From assembly GCF_002903145.1 (NCBI RefSeq), contig NZ_PPDJ01000001.1, positions 372,001 through 436,000 on the forward strand: 64,000 nt of DNA, given 5' to 3'. Below the pieces are notes generated by a model. That model was not told the DNA's origin. It made no database searches and saw only the letters and a list, made by a program, of their open reading frames with translations. Of this stretch, positions 18,189 through 26,016 are shown piece by piece. The position numbers were made by a program, and so were the translations under genes. Each line of letters opens with the position of its first letter. The first letter of the stretch is position 1. The DNA comes from Halobacteriovorax sp. DA5 (GTDB taxonomy: Bacteria; Bdellovibrionota; Bacteriovoracia; Bacteriovoracales; Bacteriovoracaceae).

Positions 18189-19063
18189 TGAATAGAAAGC
18201 TCCTTGATTTGTTATATGATAATTCTGCTCTCGTGAAATTTTGCAAAAGCAAGGACATCCCTGTACCAAAAAAATACACTTCAACTCGTAAAAATGATAT
18301 TAGAGAGAGTTTAAGTGATATTTCTAAATTCACACGTCATGATGAGAAGAAAAATAAATACCTTTATCAGTTCTTTGCTTCAAATGATATAGGTCTTAGA
18401 ATAATAAAAGTTGATGTTCAAATTGCTCCAAAATGGTCTGTACTTGAAACTAGAGACATGGTCGAGGATGTGTTTAAAAATGTTAAACGCATTAAAAGAG
18501 CACACTTCTATGTTCCAGTAAAGTCACAAATATATAATCAATTGCTCGAGTTAGGCGGCCGAAGCCGTGGAGAGGAGCTTCTGGCAAGTGTTGATGATGG
18601 CCTAAAGTACCTTTCAAAATATGAGTTTGATAAGAATGTTAAAGTCGTAAAACTCAATAAAGAATTAAGAGATGAGGTTGTCGATATTGAGTACCTTGCT
18701 CACAAGTTTAGTGCAACTTCACGCTGTGAGAATTTTCCCCGTAAGATGTTTTTGGGTTTTGTGGATGGTCTTATTAAGTATGATGTGGATGCGTTAGTTG
18801 CTGTTGAGGACGGGAAGGCAATTGGTTTCATCGTTCCAAGTATTACAAGAACTAAGATAGGTCATATAATGTCAATTTCAGTTCATCCGGAGGCTCAAGG
18901 CCGTGGTGTTTCGAAACTGCTATACTATGAAGCATTGAAATATTTTAAGAAAAAGAAAGTTTCGATTTATGCGGGGGTCTCTTCAACCAACGAGGTTCTT
19001 GGTTTTTCGAAGAAGCTCAAGCGAAGAGCAATGTATGCATATCTTGAATTAGTGCGAAAATAA
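18188..19063 (+). CDS. GNAT acetyltransferase, third gene of protease operon
   Basis: This 291-residue protein has a C-terminal GNAT domain, shown by IMSISVHPEAQGRGVSKLLY, the acetyl-CoA loop, and the later KKVSIYAGVSSTNEVLGFSKKL. The N-terminal ~150 residues are unlike standard GNATs and may be a second, degenerate acetyltransferase or a recognition domain. It has no signal peptide, although its two operon partners are exported. The TAA of the protease gene shares its last base with this ATG. A terminator follows at 19064. Confidence 0.75.
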   Translation: MNRKLLDLLYDNSALVKFCKSKDIPVPKKYTSTRKNDIRESLSDISKFTRHDEKKNKYLYQFFASNDIGLRIIKVDVQIAPKWSVLETRDMVEDVFKNVKRIKRAHFYVPVKSQIYNQLLELGGRSRGEELLASVDDGLKYLSKYEFDKNVKVVKLNKELRDEVVDIEYLAHKFSATSRCENFPRKMFLGFVDGLIKYDVDALVAVEDGKAIGFIVPSITRTKIGHIMSISVHPEAQGRGVSKLLYYEALKYFKKKKVSIYAGVSSTNEVLGFSKKLKRRAMYAYLELVRK

Positions 19064-19087
19064 AAAAGCCTCCTTTCGGAGGCTTTG
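19064..19087. terminator. Bidirectional terminator between convergent genes
   Basis: The arms AAAGCCTCC and GGAGGCTTT are separated by TTTC. A-tract and T-tract ends allow it to stop both the protease/acetyltransferase operon and the convergent Cys-rich gene at 19091. Confidence 0.88.
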
Positions 19088-19090
19088 TAT

Positions 19091-19564
19091 TTAGAAATGC
19101 TTTTCAAAGCAGTATCGATTGATATAGTTCTTGTCTTTAATAAAGTGCATAAGTGCAGCAACCTGTGAGCACTGTGCTAGTGTGATTGTTTCTTTTTGTT
19201 TTTCAAAACATTCAAGTCCTAGGCGAGTGATATCTTCAGTATAGGCTTGTGCCTCAGCATGAGCTAGGCATTGATCAAAATTAAATGCACCACCAAATTG
19301 TGTTCCACATATTGCGCGGGCCTTATTCTTGTCTCTCATGAAGATCATTTCTTCTGCCACTGACATACATTGTTCATAGGTGATTACTGTTAAGTATTTC
19401 TCCTGACAGCGATAGAGCATTGAAGAGATATCTTTTTCATATGGCATTTGAATCGCAAAATTCACACAGCCTTGAAATTCGTAGTCACAATTTGTCTGGT
19501 CTTCAAGGCAGCCTGCTGTGGCATTTAGAGTAAATAGAATGGTAAGTAGTGATAAGATCTTCAT
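19091..19564 (-). CDS. Small secreted cysteine-rich repeat protein
   Basis: This 157-residue protein has a signal peptide ending near residue 17 (ATA). The mature part contains regularly spaced Cys pairs in helical units of about 40 residues, each with a C-x3-A motif and a later C (for example QCMSVAEEM then ARAIC, and QCLAHAEAQ then LECFEKQ). It resembles the larger Cys-repeat protein at 2005-2649. A disulfide-stabilised all-alpha fold in the periplasm or outside the cell is likely; the function is unknown. Confidence 0.7.
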   Translation of the reverse strand: MKILSLLTILFTLNATAGCLEDQTNCDYEFQGCVNFAIQMPYEKDISSMLYRCQEKYLTVITYEQCMSVAEEMIFMRDKNKARAICGTQFGGAFNFDQCLAHAEAQAYTEDITRLGLECFEKQKETITLAQCSQVAALMHFIKDKNYINRYCFEKHF

Positions 19565-19651
19565 TTGCCCCTCTTTGTCCCTTTTTATTCAATATTCAAC
19601 TTAATTAACTCTATTTAGACCATATGGCACCTCCTCCTGTAATTCTTACTT

Positions 19652-19681
19652 AAAAGGGGCGCGGGTACCAATCGAGATTTC
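19652..19681 (+). repeat. GC-rich 30-bp repeat, copy 1
   Basis: This copy carries AAAAGGGGCGCGGG, then TACCAATCGAGATTTC. It is identical over 30 bases to the copy at 21141-21170. It lies between the secreted Cys-rich gene and the LuxR-type gene and forms the left edge of a ~3 kb segment that holds a REP-associated transposase. Confidence 0.85.
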
Positions 19682-19796
19682 AGTAGTTTAACTCTCTCCA
19701 AAGATCAAATAAGCTAATTATTTCAAGGCCATTAACCGATAGGAATACTACGGATTTTTTGTTTTTTAATAATTTAGTTTAATTAGGGGAGCATCT

Positions 19797-20147
19797 ATCA
19801 AAACCCTTGAGGCAGAATTACTCAATTTAGCAAAAGAATGTCGTCTTTACTCTCGAGGTAAAAACCAATCTCTATGCCTTAATCGCGTCGCTAAAACCCT
19901 GGAGTCTTTAACAAAATCAGTCGATCAGTCGGCGATTTCATCTGATAATCCTTTGACTGCAAGAGAAGCTGAAGTACTAGATTTGGTCTTTCTTGGTTAC
20001 ACGAATAAAGAGATCGCCAATGCTCTTTCTATATCTGAAAAGACTATTGAATACCATATGAGCTCTATTTTCAAAAAGACTCAAGCAAGTAAGCGTACAG
20101 AGGCCGTCACTAATGCACTTAAATTCAGGTGGTTAGTAGCCTCCTAG
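19797..20147 (+). CDS. LuxR-type HTH protein with apparent non-canonical start
   Basis: Residues of the GerE/LuxR DNA-binding domain are clear: LTAREAEVLDLVFLGYTNKEIA, then LSISEKTIEYHMSSIFKK. The first standard start codon in frame is TTG at 19953, which would begin inside that domain. The frame stays open and protein-like (EAELLNLAKECRLYSRGK) back to an in-frame stop at 19770, with no ATG, GTG or TTG. A good ribosome site GGGGA (19786-19790) stands 6 bases before ATC at 19797, giving 116 residues. Either ATC is the start or the original 5' end was lost. No receiver domain is present. Confidence 0.6.
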   Translation: MKTLEAELLNLAKECRLYSRGKNQSLCLNRVAKTLESLTKSVDQSAISSDNPLTAREAEVLDLVFLGYTNKEIANALSISEKTIEYHMSSIFKKTQASKRTEAVTNALKFRWLVAS

Positions 20148-20160
20148 GGAAGTCCCTAGG
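20143..20160. other. Perfect 18-bp palindrome at gene end
   Basis: CCTAGGGA, AG, TCCCTAGG is a perfect inverted repeat that includes the TAG stop of the LuxR-type gene. The T-run after it is poor (TGATTAATTTT), so it could be a weak terminator or a protein-binding operator ahead of the ATPase gene, 58 bases downstream. Confidence 0.5.
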
Positions 20161-20217
20161 TGATTAATTTTAAGATAACAAATAAGCTTACAGTAGATAT
20201 TAACTGTAGGAGAGAAG

Positions 20218-21141
20218 ATGAACGATCAATTAGAAGCAGTACTTGGAAATTTATATAAATTAGTATGTGACGAATCTATTGATGAAGTTAGCATTGGTGC
20301 TTATCACGATGTATCAGTTAAAAAAAATGATAGCTGGCACCCTGTACAATGCTTCAATAGTAAAGACGAGTATGAAAGTGTCATCAACGCACTTAAAGAT
20401 CGTTTTAGTATAACTAAAGATCAAGTGTCCTTCTCTAGGTATATAACAGAAGTTCTAACTGTTTCAGTTGTTCTTTCTCCGATATCGATTAAAGGCCCTT
20501 CGCTTAAATTAACAAAACTTCCTAAGAAAATTTTATCTCTTGAGGATTATGTCTCTTTAAATGCGCTTACAGAAAAAGGAAAAGATATTATTACAGAAAT
20601 TGTTGGATCAAATAAAGGTATTCTTTGTGCAGGAGACTTTGGTTCAGGCAAGACAACTCTTTATAATACGATTCTAAATCTCTTACCAAAAGAGAAGACA
20701 CTCGTTTCTATCGAAACAACGCCATCGATAGTTTTTTATCGAAATTTAGTCACAAGACTTATGCCACGTGGAAAAGATGCTGATTCTATTACCGAGGTCA
20801 TGAGTGCAGCGGAAGAATCTAGAGGTGACTACATTACACTTAGCTACTTAGATGAAAGATTGAGTTATCCATATATTGATCTTGTTAGAAATAATTCTGT
20901 TGGAGTTGCTTGTGCTGGAGGTAGTGGTCCTGTTAATGTAATTGATCGTTTGATCAGACAGTCTGTTGTTTCTTCATATGGATATAACTTAGAAGAAGCT
21001 GCTTTGGTAGTTTCTGAGGTTTTCAAATATATCATCTTTCAAGAAAAGGAATCAGGAAGTGAGCGACGATTTATTTCTTCAATTCATGAGATAGCATTTG
21101 AAAAAGGTGAAATAAAACTTAAGCCTCTTTATGCCTCCTAA
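20218..21141 (+). CDS. VirB11/CpaF-like ATPase, degenerate
   Basis: This 307-residue protein has a Walker A loop GDFGSGKTT (about residues 139-147) and the layout of type II/IV secretion ATPases. In this family a Walker B/His-box region with GEVRG and a T(T/I)HAN-like segment should follow. Here the equivalent is YITLSYLDERLSYPYIDLVR and SVGVACAGGSGP, with those key residues replaced, so hydrolysis is doubtful. No pilus or secretion genes accompany it. GGAGAG lies 4-5 bases before the ATG. Its final TAA abuts repeat copy 2. Confidence 0.7.
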   Translation: MNDQLEAVLGNLYKLVCDESIDEVSIGAYHDVSVKKNDSWHPVQCFNSKDEYESVINALKDRFSITKDQVSFSRYITEVLTVSVVLSPISIKGPSLKLTKLPKKILSLEDYVSLNALTEKGKDIITEIVGSNKGILCAGDFGSGKTTLYNTILNLLPKEKTLVSIETTPSIVFYRNLVTRLMPRGKDADSITEVMSAAEESRGDYITLSYLDERLSYPYIDLVRNNSVGVACAGGSGPVNVIDRLIRQSVVSSYGYNLEEAALVVSEVFKYIIFQEKESGSERRFISSIHEIAFEKGEIKLKPLYAS

Positions 21142-21170
21142 AAAGGGGCGCGGGTACCAATCGAGATTTC
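21141..21170 (+). repeat. GC-rich 30-bp repeat, copy 2
   Basis: This copy is identical to the one at 19652-19681 and in the same orientation. It starts on the last base of the ATPase stop codon and ends 6 bases from the stop of the transposase gene, which is read on the other strand. A repeat flanking the transposase is the usual arrangement for RAYT genes and their REP targets. Confidence 0.85.
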
Positions 21171-21176
21171 CACTTG

Positions 21177-21806
21177 TTACATTCCAATCTTAATGCCTTT
21201 TAATCTTTTTAGATAAAGTGCAGATATATTATGTTTTGGAGTAAAGTAGCTTTTCTTTAAGGAATTCCTGATACAATTATCAAAGTCAGTATCGTACTTC
21301 CTTTCTATAAGTTGTTTAGCTCCAGTATAATTTATATGAGGCCGATATTTAAATAGCTGTGCTTCAAAACTAGTAAAATGTAGTGATGTGTAAGGATAAT
21401 CAATGCAAGCTTCAGAGATTCCTGCACGTATCGGATTTTGGTAAATATAGCGATAAACATTATAGAGATAACTTTGATTTGCCACGATTGACCATTTATA
21501 GCGATTGCTAAATTTGTGATTAATTCTATCTGTCTTTTTAGAAATTAAATAACTAATTCTCCAATTGAAATGCATCATAAAACGATCGATATTTTCATCA
21601 GGAGTAGTCAGAAGTAAATGATAGTGATTTGACATAAGAACAAAACAGTTTATTTCGACTTTTTCTTTCTCTAGAGCATAAATTAGAGACTCTTTACAAA
21701 TATCCCAAACTTCATGCATAGGTATGCTAAACCAGTCTTTGTTATTGTTACGAGTTGTAACGTGGTAGGGGAATTCTCCTTGTCGGATTAATTTTTTCTT
21801 AGGCAT
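21177..21806 (-). CDS. REP-associated tyrosine transposase (RAYT, Y1/HUH)
   Basis: This 209-residue protein has the HUH metal-binding pair His61-Tyr-His63 in CFVLMSNHYHLLLTTP and the Tyr-bearing helix NVYRYIYQNPIRAGI, whose Tyr118/Tyr120 includes the nucleophile. The opening YHVTTRNNNKDWF is also a standard block. These define the RAYT branch of the IS200/IS605 Y1 nucleases, which cut single-stranded REP hairpins. No TnpB partner and no IS ends are seen, as expected for a domesticated RAYT. It is flanked by the GC-rich repeats described here. Confidence 0.92.
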   Translation of the reverse strand: MPKKKLIRQGEFPYHVTTRNNNKDWFSIPMHEVWDICKESLIYALEKEKVEINCFVLMSNHYHLLLTTPDENIDRFMMHFNWRISYLISKKTDRINHKFSNRYKWSIVANQSYLYNVYRYIYQNPIRAGISEACIDYPYTSLHFTSFEAQLFKYRPHINYTGAKQLIERKYDTDFDNCIRNSLKKSYFTPKHNISALYLKRLKGIKIGM

Positions 21807-21817
21807 TATTACCTCGC

Positions 21818-21844
21818 TAAAAAAAATGGCGCATTAAGCGCCAT
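21818..21844 (-). terminator. Terminator after the membrane protein gene
   Basis: On the minus strand, ATGGCGC and GCGCCAT arms (loop of 5) are followed by an unbroken run of T. It sits a few bases downstream of the stop at 21851 and before the transposase ATG, so it separates the two minus-strand genes. Confidence 0.85.
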
Positions 21845-21850
21845 AAGTTG

Positions 21851-22456
21851 TTACTTAATTTTTTTATAAAGTTGATAATTGATACAAGTTATTAAAGGTA
21901 TTGTGATAAAAAGTCCTAGACCGAGTGCTAGTGCTCCAAGCAGTGCTAGAGCAATATAAACAAATACTGCAGCTGTGATGATTTTATAATTGTTTGTAAA
22001 TATTTTTCTACTTTCTTCTAATATCTCCCATGCACTAGACTTATCATTTTGTTTCTCTAGAGTTAAAGGCATAACAAAAAGATAAGAAGCGAAAAAGTAA
22101 AGTCCTGGAAGGATAAAGAGAATAAAACCAAAGAATGTAATCAATGATGACAAGGAGCCGCTAATAAAAATTAGATTGAATTTTTCTTTAGGAATTGCAA
22201 TGAAATCATAAATTGTAATTTCTTTTTTCGTTTCTGATTTGATGATTGCTGTGTAAAACGATGCTAAAAAAAATGGTGTTAGTAAACCGGAGGCAAATGG
22301 GATAATTGAAAGTGCCCATAGTAATAATGAAAAACCTAATGTGAAGCTGCTGTATAACAATGCATTAGATTTATATATTTGCCATCCACTATCTAGAATT
22401 TCTGTTAATTCATTTAATGTTTTTGATTCTTTAAAATTAATTAGTAATTGATTCAT
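21851..22456 (-). CDS. Small multi-TM membrane protein, unknown function
   Basis: This 201-residue protein has about five hydrophobic segments (near 33-52, 60-72, 100-118, 121-140 and 160-195) separated by short charged loops. The layout resembles small integral membrane families such as the DUF975/DUF2189 types, but no family-defining residue is clear. There is no signal peptide. It has its own terminator and lies inside the repeat-bounded segment. Confidence 0.65.
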   Translation of the reverse strand: MNQLLINFKESKTLNELTEILDSGWQIYKSNALLYSSFTLGFSLLLWALSIIPFASGLLTPFFLASFYTAIIKSETKKEITIYDFIAIPKEKFNLIFISGSLSSLITFFGFILFILPGLYFFASYLFVMPLTLEKQNDKSSAWEILEESRKIFTNNYKIITAAVFVYIALALLGALALGLGLFITIPLITCINYQLYKKIK

Positions 22457-22540
22457 TTTTACCTCACTTGTTTTTAGAGGTAATAAGTCTTACACCGATA
22501 TTGCGCACTTTATTTTCATTTTGATATTAATATTTTTCAA

Positions 22541-22573
22541 AATGGGTCGCGGGTACAAATGAAGATTTCCACT
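22541..22573 (+). repeat. Diverged copy of the GC-rich repeat, copy 3
   Basis: Same orientation as copies 1 and 2, but with several substitutions: it reads TGGGTCGCGGGTACAAATGA, then AGATTTCC. It is in the intergenic space between the membrane protein and the sugar kinase, about 60 bases from the inverted copy 4. Confidence 0.7.
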
Positions 22574-22616
22574 AATAAGTAGTTAGGCACTTGTATTTGG
22601 ATTGGTTAATTTTCAA

Positions 22617-23399
22617 CTATAAGTCTTTGAATTCTCGATTGGTACCCGCGCCCCTCACAGATAAAATAGATTTTGCATATTGAGATGCTTTTTCGATATT
22701 GTTGAGGGCGAGGTATGCGCCTAGGAATGCGTCGCCAGCTCCGGTCGAGTCGACCACTGTTTCTAATGGGATTGGGATGTAGTATTCAATCTGTTTTTTT
22801 GATAACTTGCTAATCGTATCTTTTCCTCTTGTTATCAAAATTTCAATCTCGTGACTCTTTACATAGTCATAGAGAAAGTCTTCGAGAGGATGGTCATTAA
22901 CTAAGCCGAACTGAGCGAGACTTGCATGTTTTAGATATTTTTCAATATCAATTTCACTAGCATCGTGGAAATCGAAAATGAATTTCGCTTTAGGTGAACA
23001 AGCAATAAGTTGATCAATAAACGGAAGGACCTGAGTATATAATGGACAAATGATGTAGCCTTCGAGGGCAGAAATCATGTTCCTTTCTTGCGTTGTTAAT
23101 GCAAAATCTTCAATTACGCCTGATTGGTATTCTGTAAAATTCTTTTCTCCACTTTCAAGGGTTTCGATAAACTGAATTGGTGTCTTACCACTTCGTTCAA
23201 GTGGATGAGCTTGGATGTCTTCTTTTTGGCAATGACTGATGATCTCTTGACCATCACTTGCAGCAGGATAGATAAGGCTTGCTCTTAAATTTGAGTTTCT
23301 CTTAAAGTGGGTTGCTACATTTAAGGAGCAGCCGCCAAGAAATTTTTCGTTTGATGTTGAATATACATCAAATCCAGCATCACCAATGAAGGTATACAT
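22617..23399 (-). CDS. PfkB-family carbohydrate kinase
   Basis: This 260-residue protein opens FIGDAGFDVY with the Gly-Gly substrate motif in KFLGGCSLNVATHFKR and closes with the catalytic loop VDSTGAGDAFLGAYLA (anion hole GAGD with base Asp). These define ribokinase/PfkB sugar kinases. The gene begins on the last base of the upstream BtpA-like gene, so the pair is one operon and probably one pathway. The last 14 codons, from SVRGAGTNREF to the stop, are encoded by a copy of the GC-rich repeat, so the original C-terminus may have been replaced. Confidence 0.88.
   Translation of the reverse strand: MYTFIGDAGFDVYSTSNEKFLGGCSLNVATHFKRNSNLRASLIYPAASDGQEIISHCQKEDIQAHPLERSGKTPIQFIETLESGEKNFTEYQSGVIEDFALTTQERNMISALEGYIICPLYTQVLPFIDQLIACSPKAKFIFDFHDASEIDIEKYLKHASLAQFGLVNDHPLEDFLYDYVKSHEIEILITRGKDTISKLSKKQIEYYIPIPLETVVDSTGAGDAFLGAYLALNNIEKASQYAKSILSVRGAGTNREFKDL
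22633..22656 (-). repeat. GC-rich repeat, inverted copy 4, inside a coding end
   Basis: On the minus strand it reads AGGGGCGCGGGTACC, then AATCGAGAATTC, one base different from the core of copies 1 and 2. It is opposite in direction to the other three copies and provides the C-terminal codons of the sugar kinase gene. Together with copy 1 it bounds a ~3 kb segment with inverted ends. Confidence 0.82.
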
Positions 23400-24181
23400 T
23401 ATTGTCTAAGCCTTCTTACGATATCCATAAATGGTGCAATCTTTTCATAATCCATACGAGTGTCTGTCATAAGCGCGCTTCCAACGATAGCGCCGTCAAG
23501 AGCAGGATAGAGTTCATCTAGATTGTTATGAGAAAGGCCAGAACCAATAATGATTGGAAGATCTGGTGCGCCTTCTTTTGCCTCCATAATTTCTGAAACA
23601 CTAGGAGCAATTCCTGTTTCGCGCCCAGATACTACGGCGGCAGCACTCTTGTATTCATAAGCTTCTCGAGCTGATTGGGCAAGAGACTTCTCTTCTAACA
23701 TCGTCGCATACTTAACCTGAATATCAGTTAAGAGCTGGATGTCATCTGCCGCAATCTTTTTTCGATAATCAAGTAAGCCTTGTGGATCAATTTTCATCTC
23801 ACCACCGTATTCTTCTCGTGCCATGTGATCGACAAAGTAGTCTGTACGAATAAATGAGTTTCCACCGGCCTTAGCAATAGCAAGTGAAGCTTCTGGATCA
23901 TTGATTAAAAACTCTGAGCCTATAGGATAGTTACCTGCTTGTCTTTGAACAATGTTGGCCACAACACTCATGCTTGCGATGACTTCTTTTGAAGCCTCAA
24001 CAGTATAAGGTCTGTCATGCTCATTTTCTAAAAGGGCAGCATCAACTCCACACTTTCTTAAGACTTCAAGATCTTCTAGAGCATAGTCGATGACTTTATT
24101 TAACCCAGGATGACTCGGGTAGCCAAGTAGAGGGCGAAGGTAAATAACTGCAATTATTGGTTTTGCCTTAAAGTCTAGCAT
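23399..24181 (-). CDS. BtpA/SgcQ-family TIM-barrel protein
   Basis: This 260-residue protein has the BtpA-family pattern: PIIAVIYLRPLLGYPSHPG at the first strand, GVDAALLENEHDRPYT, FLINDPEASLAIAKAGGNSFIR, and the C-terminal phosphate-binding-like loops VSGRETG and IIGSGLS, then GAIVGSALM. Members include cyanobacterial BtpA and enterobacterial SgcQ, the latter in sugar-related operons. Coupling to a PfkB kinase suggests it processes a phosphorylated sugar or nucleoside. That is inference; the reaction of the family is not settled to my knowledge. The ATG follows GGAGAG with normal spacing. Confidence 0.82.
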   Translation of the reverse strand: MLDFKAKPIIAVIYLRPLLGYPSHPGLNKVIDYALEDLEVLRKCGVDAALLENEHDRPYTVEASKEVIASMSVVANIVQRQAGNYPIGSEFLINDPEASLAIAKAGGNSFIRTDYFVDHMAREEYGGEMKIDPQGLLDYRKKIAADDIQLLTDIQVKYATMLEEKSLAQSAREAYEYKSAAAVVSGRETGIAPSVSEIMEAKEGAPDLPIIIGSGLSHNNLDELYPALDGAIVGSALMTDTRMDYEKIAPFMDIVRRLRQ

Positions 24182-24257
24182 TTAATCTCTCCATGCATGT
24201 GTATTGTCATAGTAAACGACGGGTGATTTAATAGTCCAGCAACATTTTGGGGGATCT

Positions 24258-25190
24258 ATGTTACGTCTAATCACAATTGCGCTCGTGTCAATTTCAACAT
24301 TTGCTATTTGTCAGAAATGGTCTGAACCACAGGTAATTGGTAGGCTTGATAATACTGTTTTAAATGAGACATCTGGAATTGCAATCTCTCAGATTTATGA
24401 TGATCGAATGTATAACTTAAATGATTCAGGATCAGGCCCTGAGATTTTTTGGACAACTCTCACAGGGAAGAATACAAAGAAAGTTAAAATCAATAATTTC
24501 CGACCGTATGATATGGAAGATATGTCTCTGGGTCCATGTGGTGAGCAAAAGTGTGTTTACATCGCCGACATTGGAGACAATAAGAAGAAGAGAAAGTTCC
24601 TTTCTGTCGTAGCTCTTAATGAAGCAAAGCTTAAAGATGATGCCAAAGAGATTGATCCTGAATTTGTTTTGAGATTAGTTTATCCAAATAAAGAAAAGTA
24701 CGATGCTGAAAGTATGGTTGTTCATCCAAGTGGTGATATTTATATTTTAACTAAAATTGTCGATGAAGAAAATCGTCGTGCAATGCCAGCGAAGCTATTC
24801 AAAATCGAAAAAGAAAAAATCCAAGAAGGTGTAAAGAAAGAAGAAAAAATGGAATTAAAGGAAGTTGCAATTATTGATCTTCCATTTCATTTGTATAACT
24901 ACAATCTTTGGGGAAGGATTGCGACAGCAATGGACATCTCTAAAGATGGGAAAACTCTACTTGTTCTAACTTATGGGGCAGTTTTCGAATTTAATATTGA
25001 ATTTAATTCGTTAGCGGAATTTAATTCTAGAAAATTAGAAGCAAAGACTGACTTTAGAATTGTTAGGACAAAAGATCTTCCTCAACAAGAGGCTATCGCA
25101 TACGGGCCAAAGGATAACGAATTTATCTACACAACTGAAGTTGAATCAGGTGATGGTGTAAGTGAAATTGTTAGGCACGTTTGTGAATAA
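24258..25190 (+). CDS. Exported beta-propeller-like protein
   Basis: This 310-residue protein has a signal peptide (about 1-17). The mature region has recurrent DxSG/GD-type turns: NDSGSGPEIFWTT, YIADIGDNKKKR, and GKTLLVLTYGAVFEF, consistent with a six-bladed propeller of the phytase/esterase-like or SdiA-regulated type. It has an ETSGIAIS segment, characteristic of such propellers. No catalytic set is evident. It ends one base before the convergent nuclease gene. Confidence 0.65.
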   Translation: MLRLITIALVSISTFAICQKWSEPQVIGRLDNTVLNETSGIAISQIYDDRMYNLNDSGSGPEIFWTTLTGKNTKKVKINNFRPYDMEDMSLGPCGEQKCVYIADIGDNKKKRKFLSVVALNEAKLKDDAKEIDPEFVLRLVYPNKEKYDAESMVVHPSGDIYILTKIVDEENRRAMPAKLFKIEKEKIQEGVKKEEKMELKEVAIIDLPFHLYNYNLWGRIATAMDISKDGKTLLVLTYGAVFEFNIEFNSLAEFNSRKLEAKTDFRIVRTKDLPQQEAIAYGPKDNEFIYTTEVESGDGVSEIVRHVCE

Positions 25191-25841
25191 CTACTTTGTA
25201 AATAATTTGTAGCCCAGTTGCATTGCTCTTTCAAAAGAACGGATGAAGAGTCTGCGATAAGGTGGTACAAGGTGGCCATCTTCAGGAGAATAAAGGATTT
25301 TCGTCTTAAGGTCACCAACGTAATTTGTTCCAACTCGATTTTGAACACTCATGCGAAACTCGTAAGGAAGCTGAACGTCTAGTGCGTAAAGACCAATTTC
25401 TTCGAGAAAGACTCTTTCAGAAATTTCCATATATTTGTACATGATTTCTTTATCAAAAGGTTCGATAAAATAAGGAACTGCTAGCCCCGATTTTAGCATC
25501 TCATAATTTATGTCCTGACCTTTATACAAGACTGTTCCAAGTAGACGGCGAGTATTAAGATCCCCATCTCTTCCAAGATCAATTGTTACCATACTTCCAA
25601 TTGGCACAAGACTTCTTAGAAAGTCTCTAGCATCAAGAGATATTTGTCCTTGAGTATTACCATTAAAGTTTACTTCAGGAGTATCAATTCCTAGCATGCG
25701 GATATTCTTTTTCTTGCCAAGGAAGTCACTATAAACAGTCATGGTGTCGCCATCATGGATATAGAGGACCTTACCTTCAAAGGATATGGCATAGATCGAT
25801 AATTGTAGAAGTGCTAGGAGTAGAAGTTTTATTTTTGTCAT
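25191..25841 (-). CDS. Secreted thermonuclease-like nuclease (SNase fold)
   Basis: This 216-residue protein has a signal peptide (about 1-19). The staphylococcal-nuclease OB fold is shown by GKVLYIHDGDTMTVY, IRMLGIDTPEVNF (metal-binding Asp), ARDFLRSLVPIGSMVTIDLG and NTRRLLGTVLYKGQDINYEMLKSG, with the Arg/Glu active-site region. It should degrade nucleic acid outside the cytoplasm. About 70 residues beyond the fold form an unassigned C-terminal extension. Confidence 0.88.
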   Translation of the reverse strand: MTKIKLLLLALLQLSIYAISFEGKVLYIHDGDTMTVYSDFLGKKKNIRMLGIDTPEVNFNGNTQGQISLDARDFLRSLVPIGSMVTIDLGRDGDLNTRRLLGTVLYKGQDINYEMLKSGLAVPYFIEPFDKEIMYKYMEISERVFLEEIGLYALDVQLPYEFRMSVQNRVGTNYVGDLKTKILYSPEDGHLVPPYRRLFIRSFERAMQLGYKLFTK

Positions 25842-26016
25842 AATGCTTTGTAATAAAATAAAGTAGTTATGAATAGGTGCCAGATAAGATTTACTTGCTT
25901 CGGTGAGTGTCTAACTTGCTGAAAATACGATAACTGGCCAAGAGTTTTACATATAATTACTATCTGGATTTTACGAAGTTTTACTTACGAGTGCTCTCTT
26001 TTGCTACATTCTTTAC

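Noticed and set aside
21177..21806. A complete IS200/IS605 element
   Set aside because: No TnpB, no IS ends and no target duplication are seen; residues fit the RAYT branch instead.
25842..26016. A tRNA or small gene in the 175-base gap before the trypsin-like lipoprotein
   Set aside because: No cloverleaf, terminator or ORF with ribosome site could be drawn.
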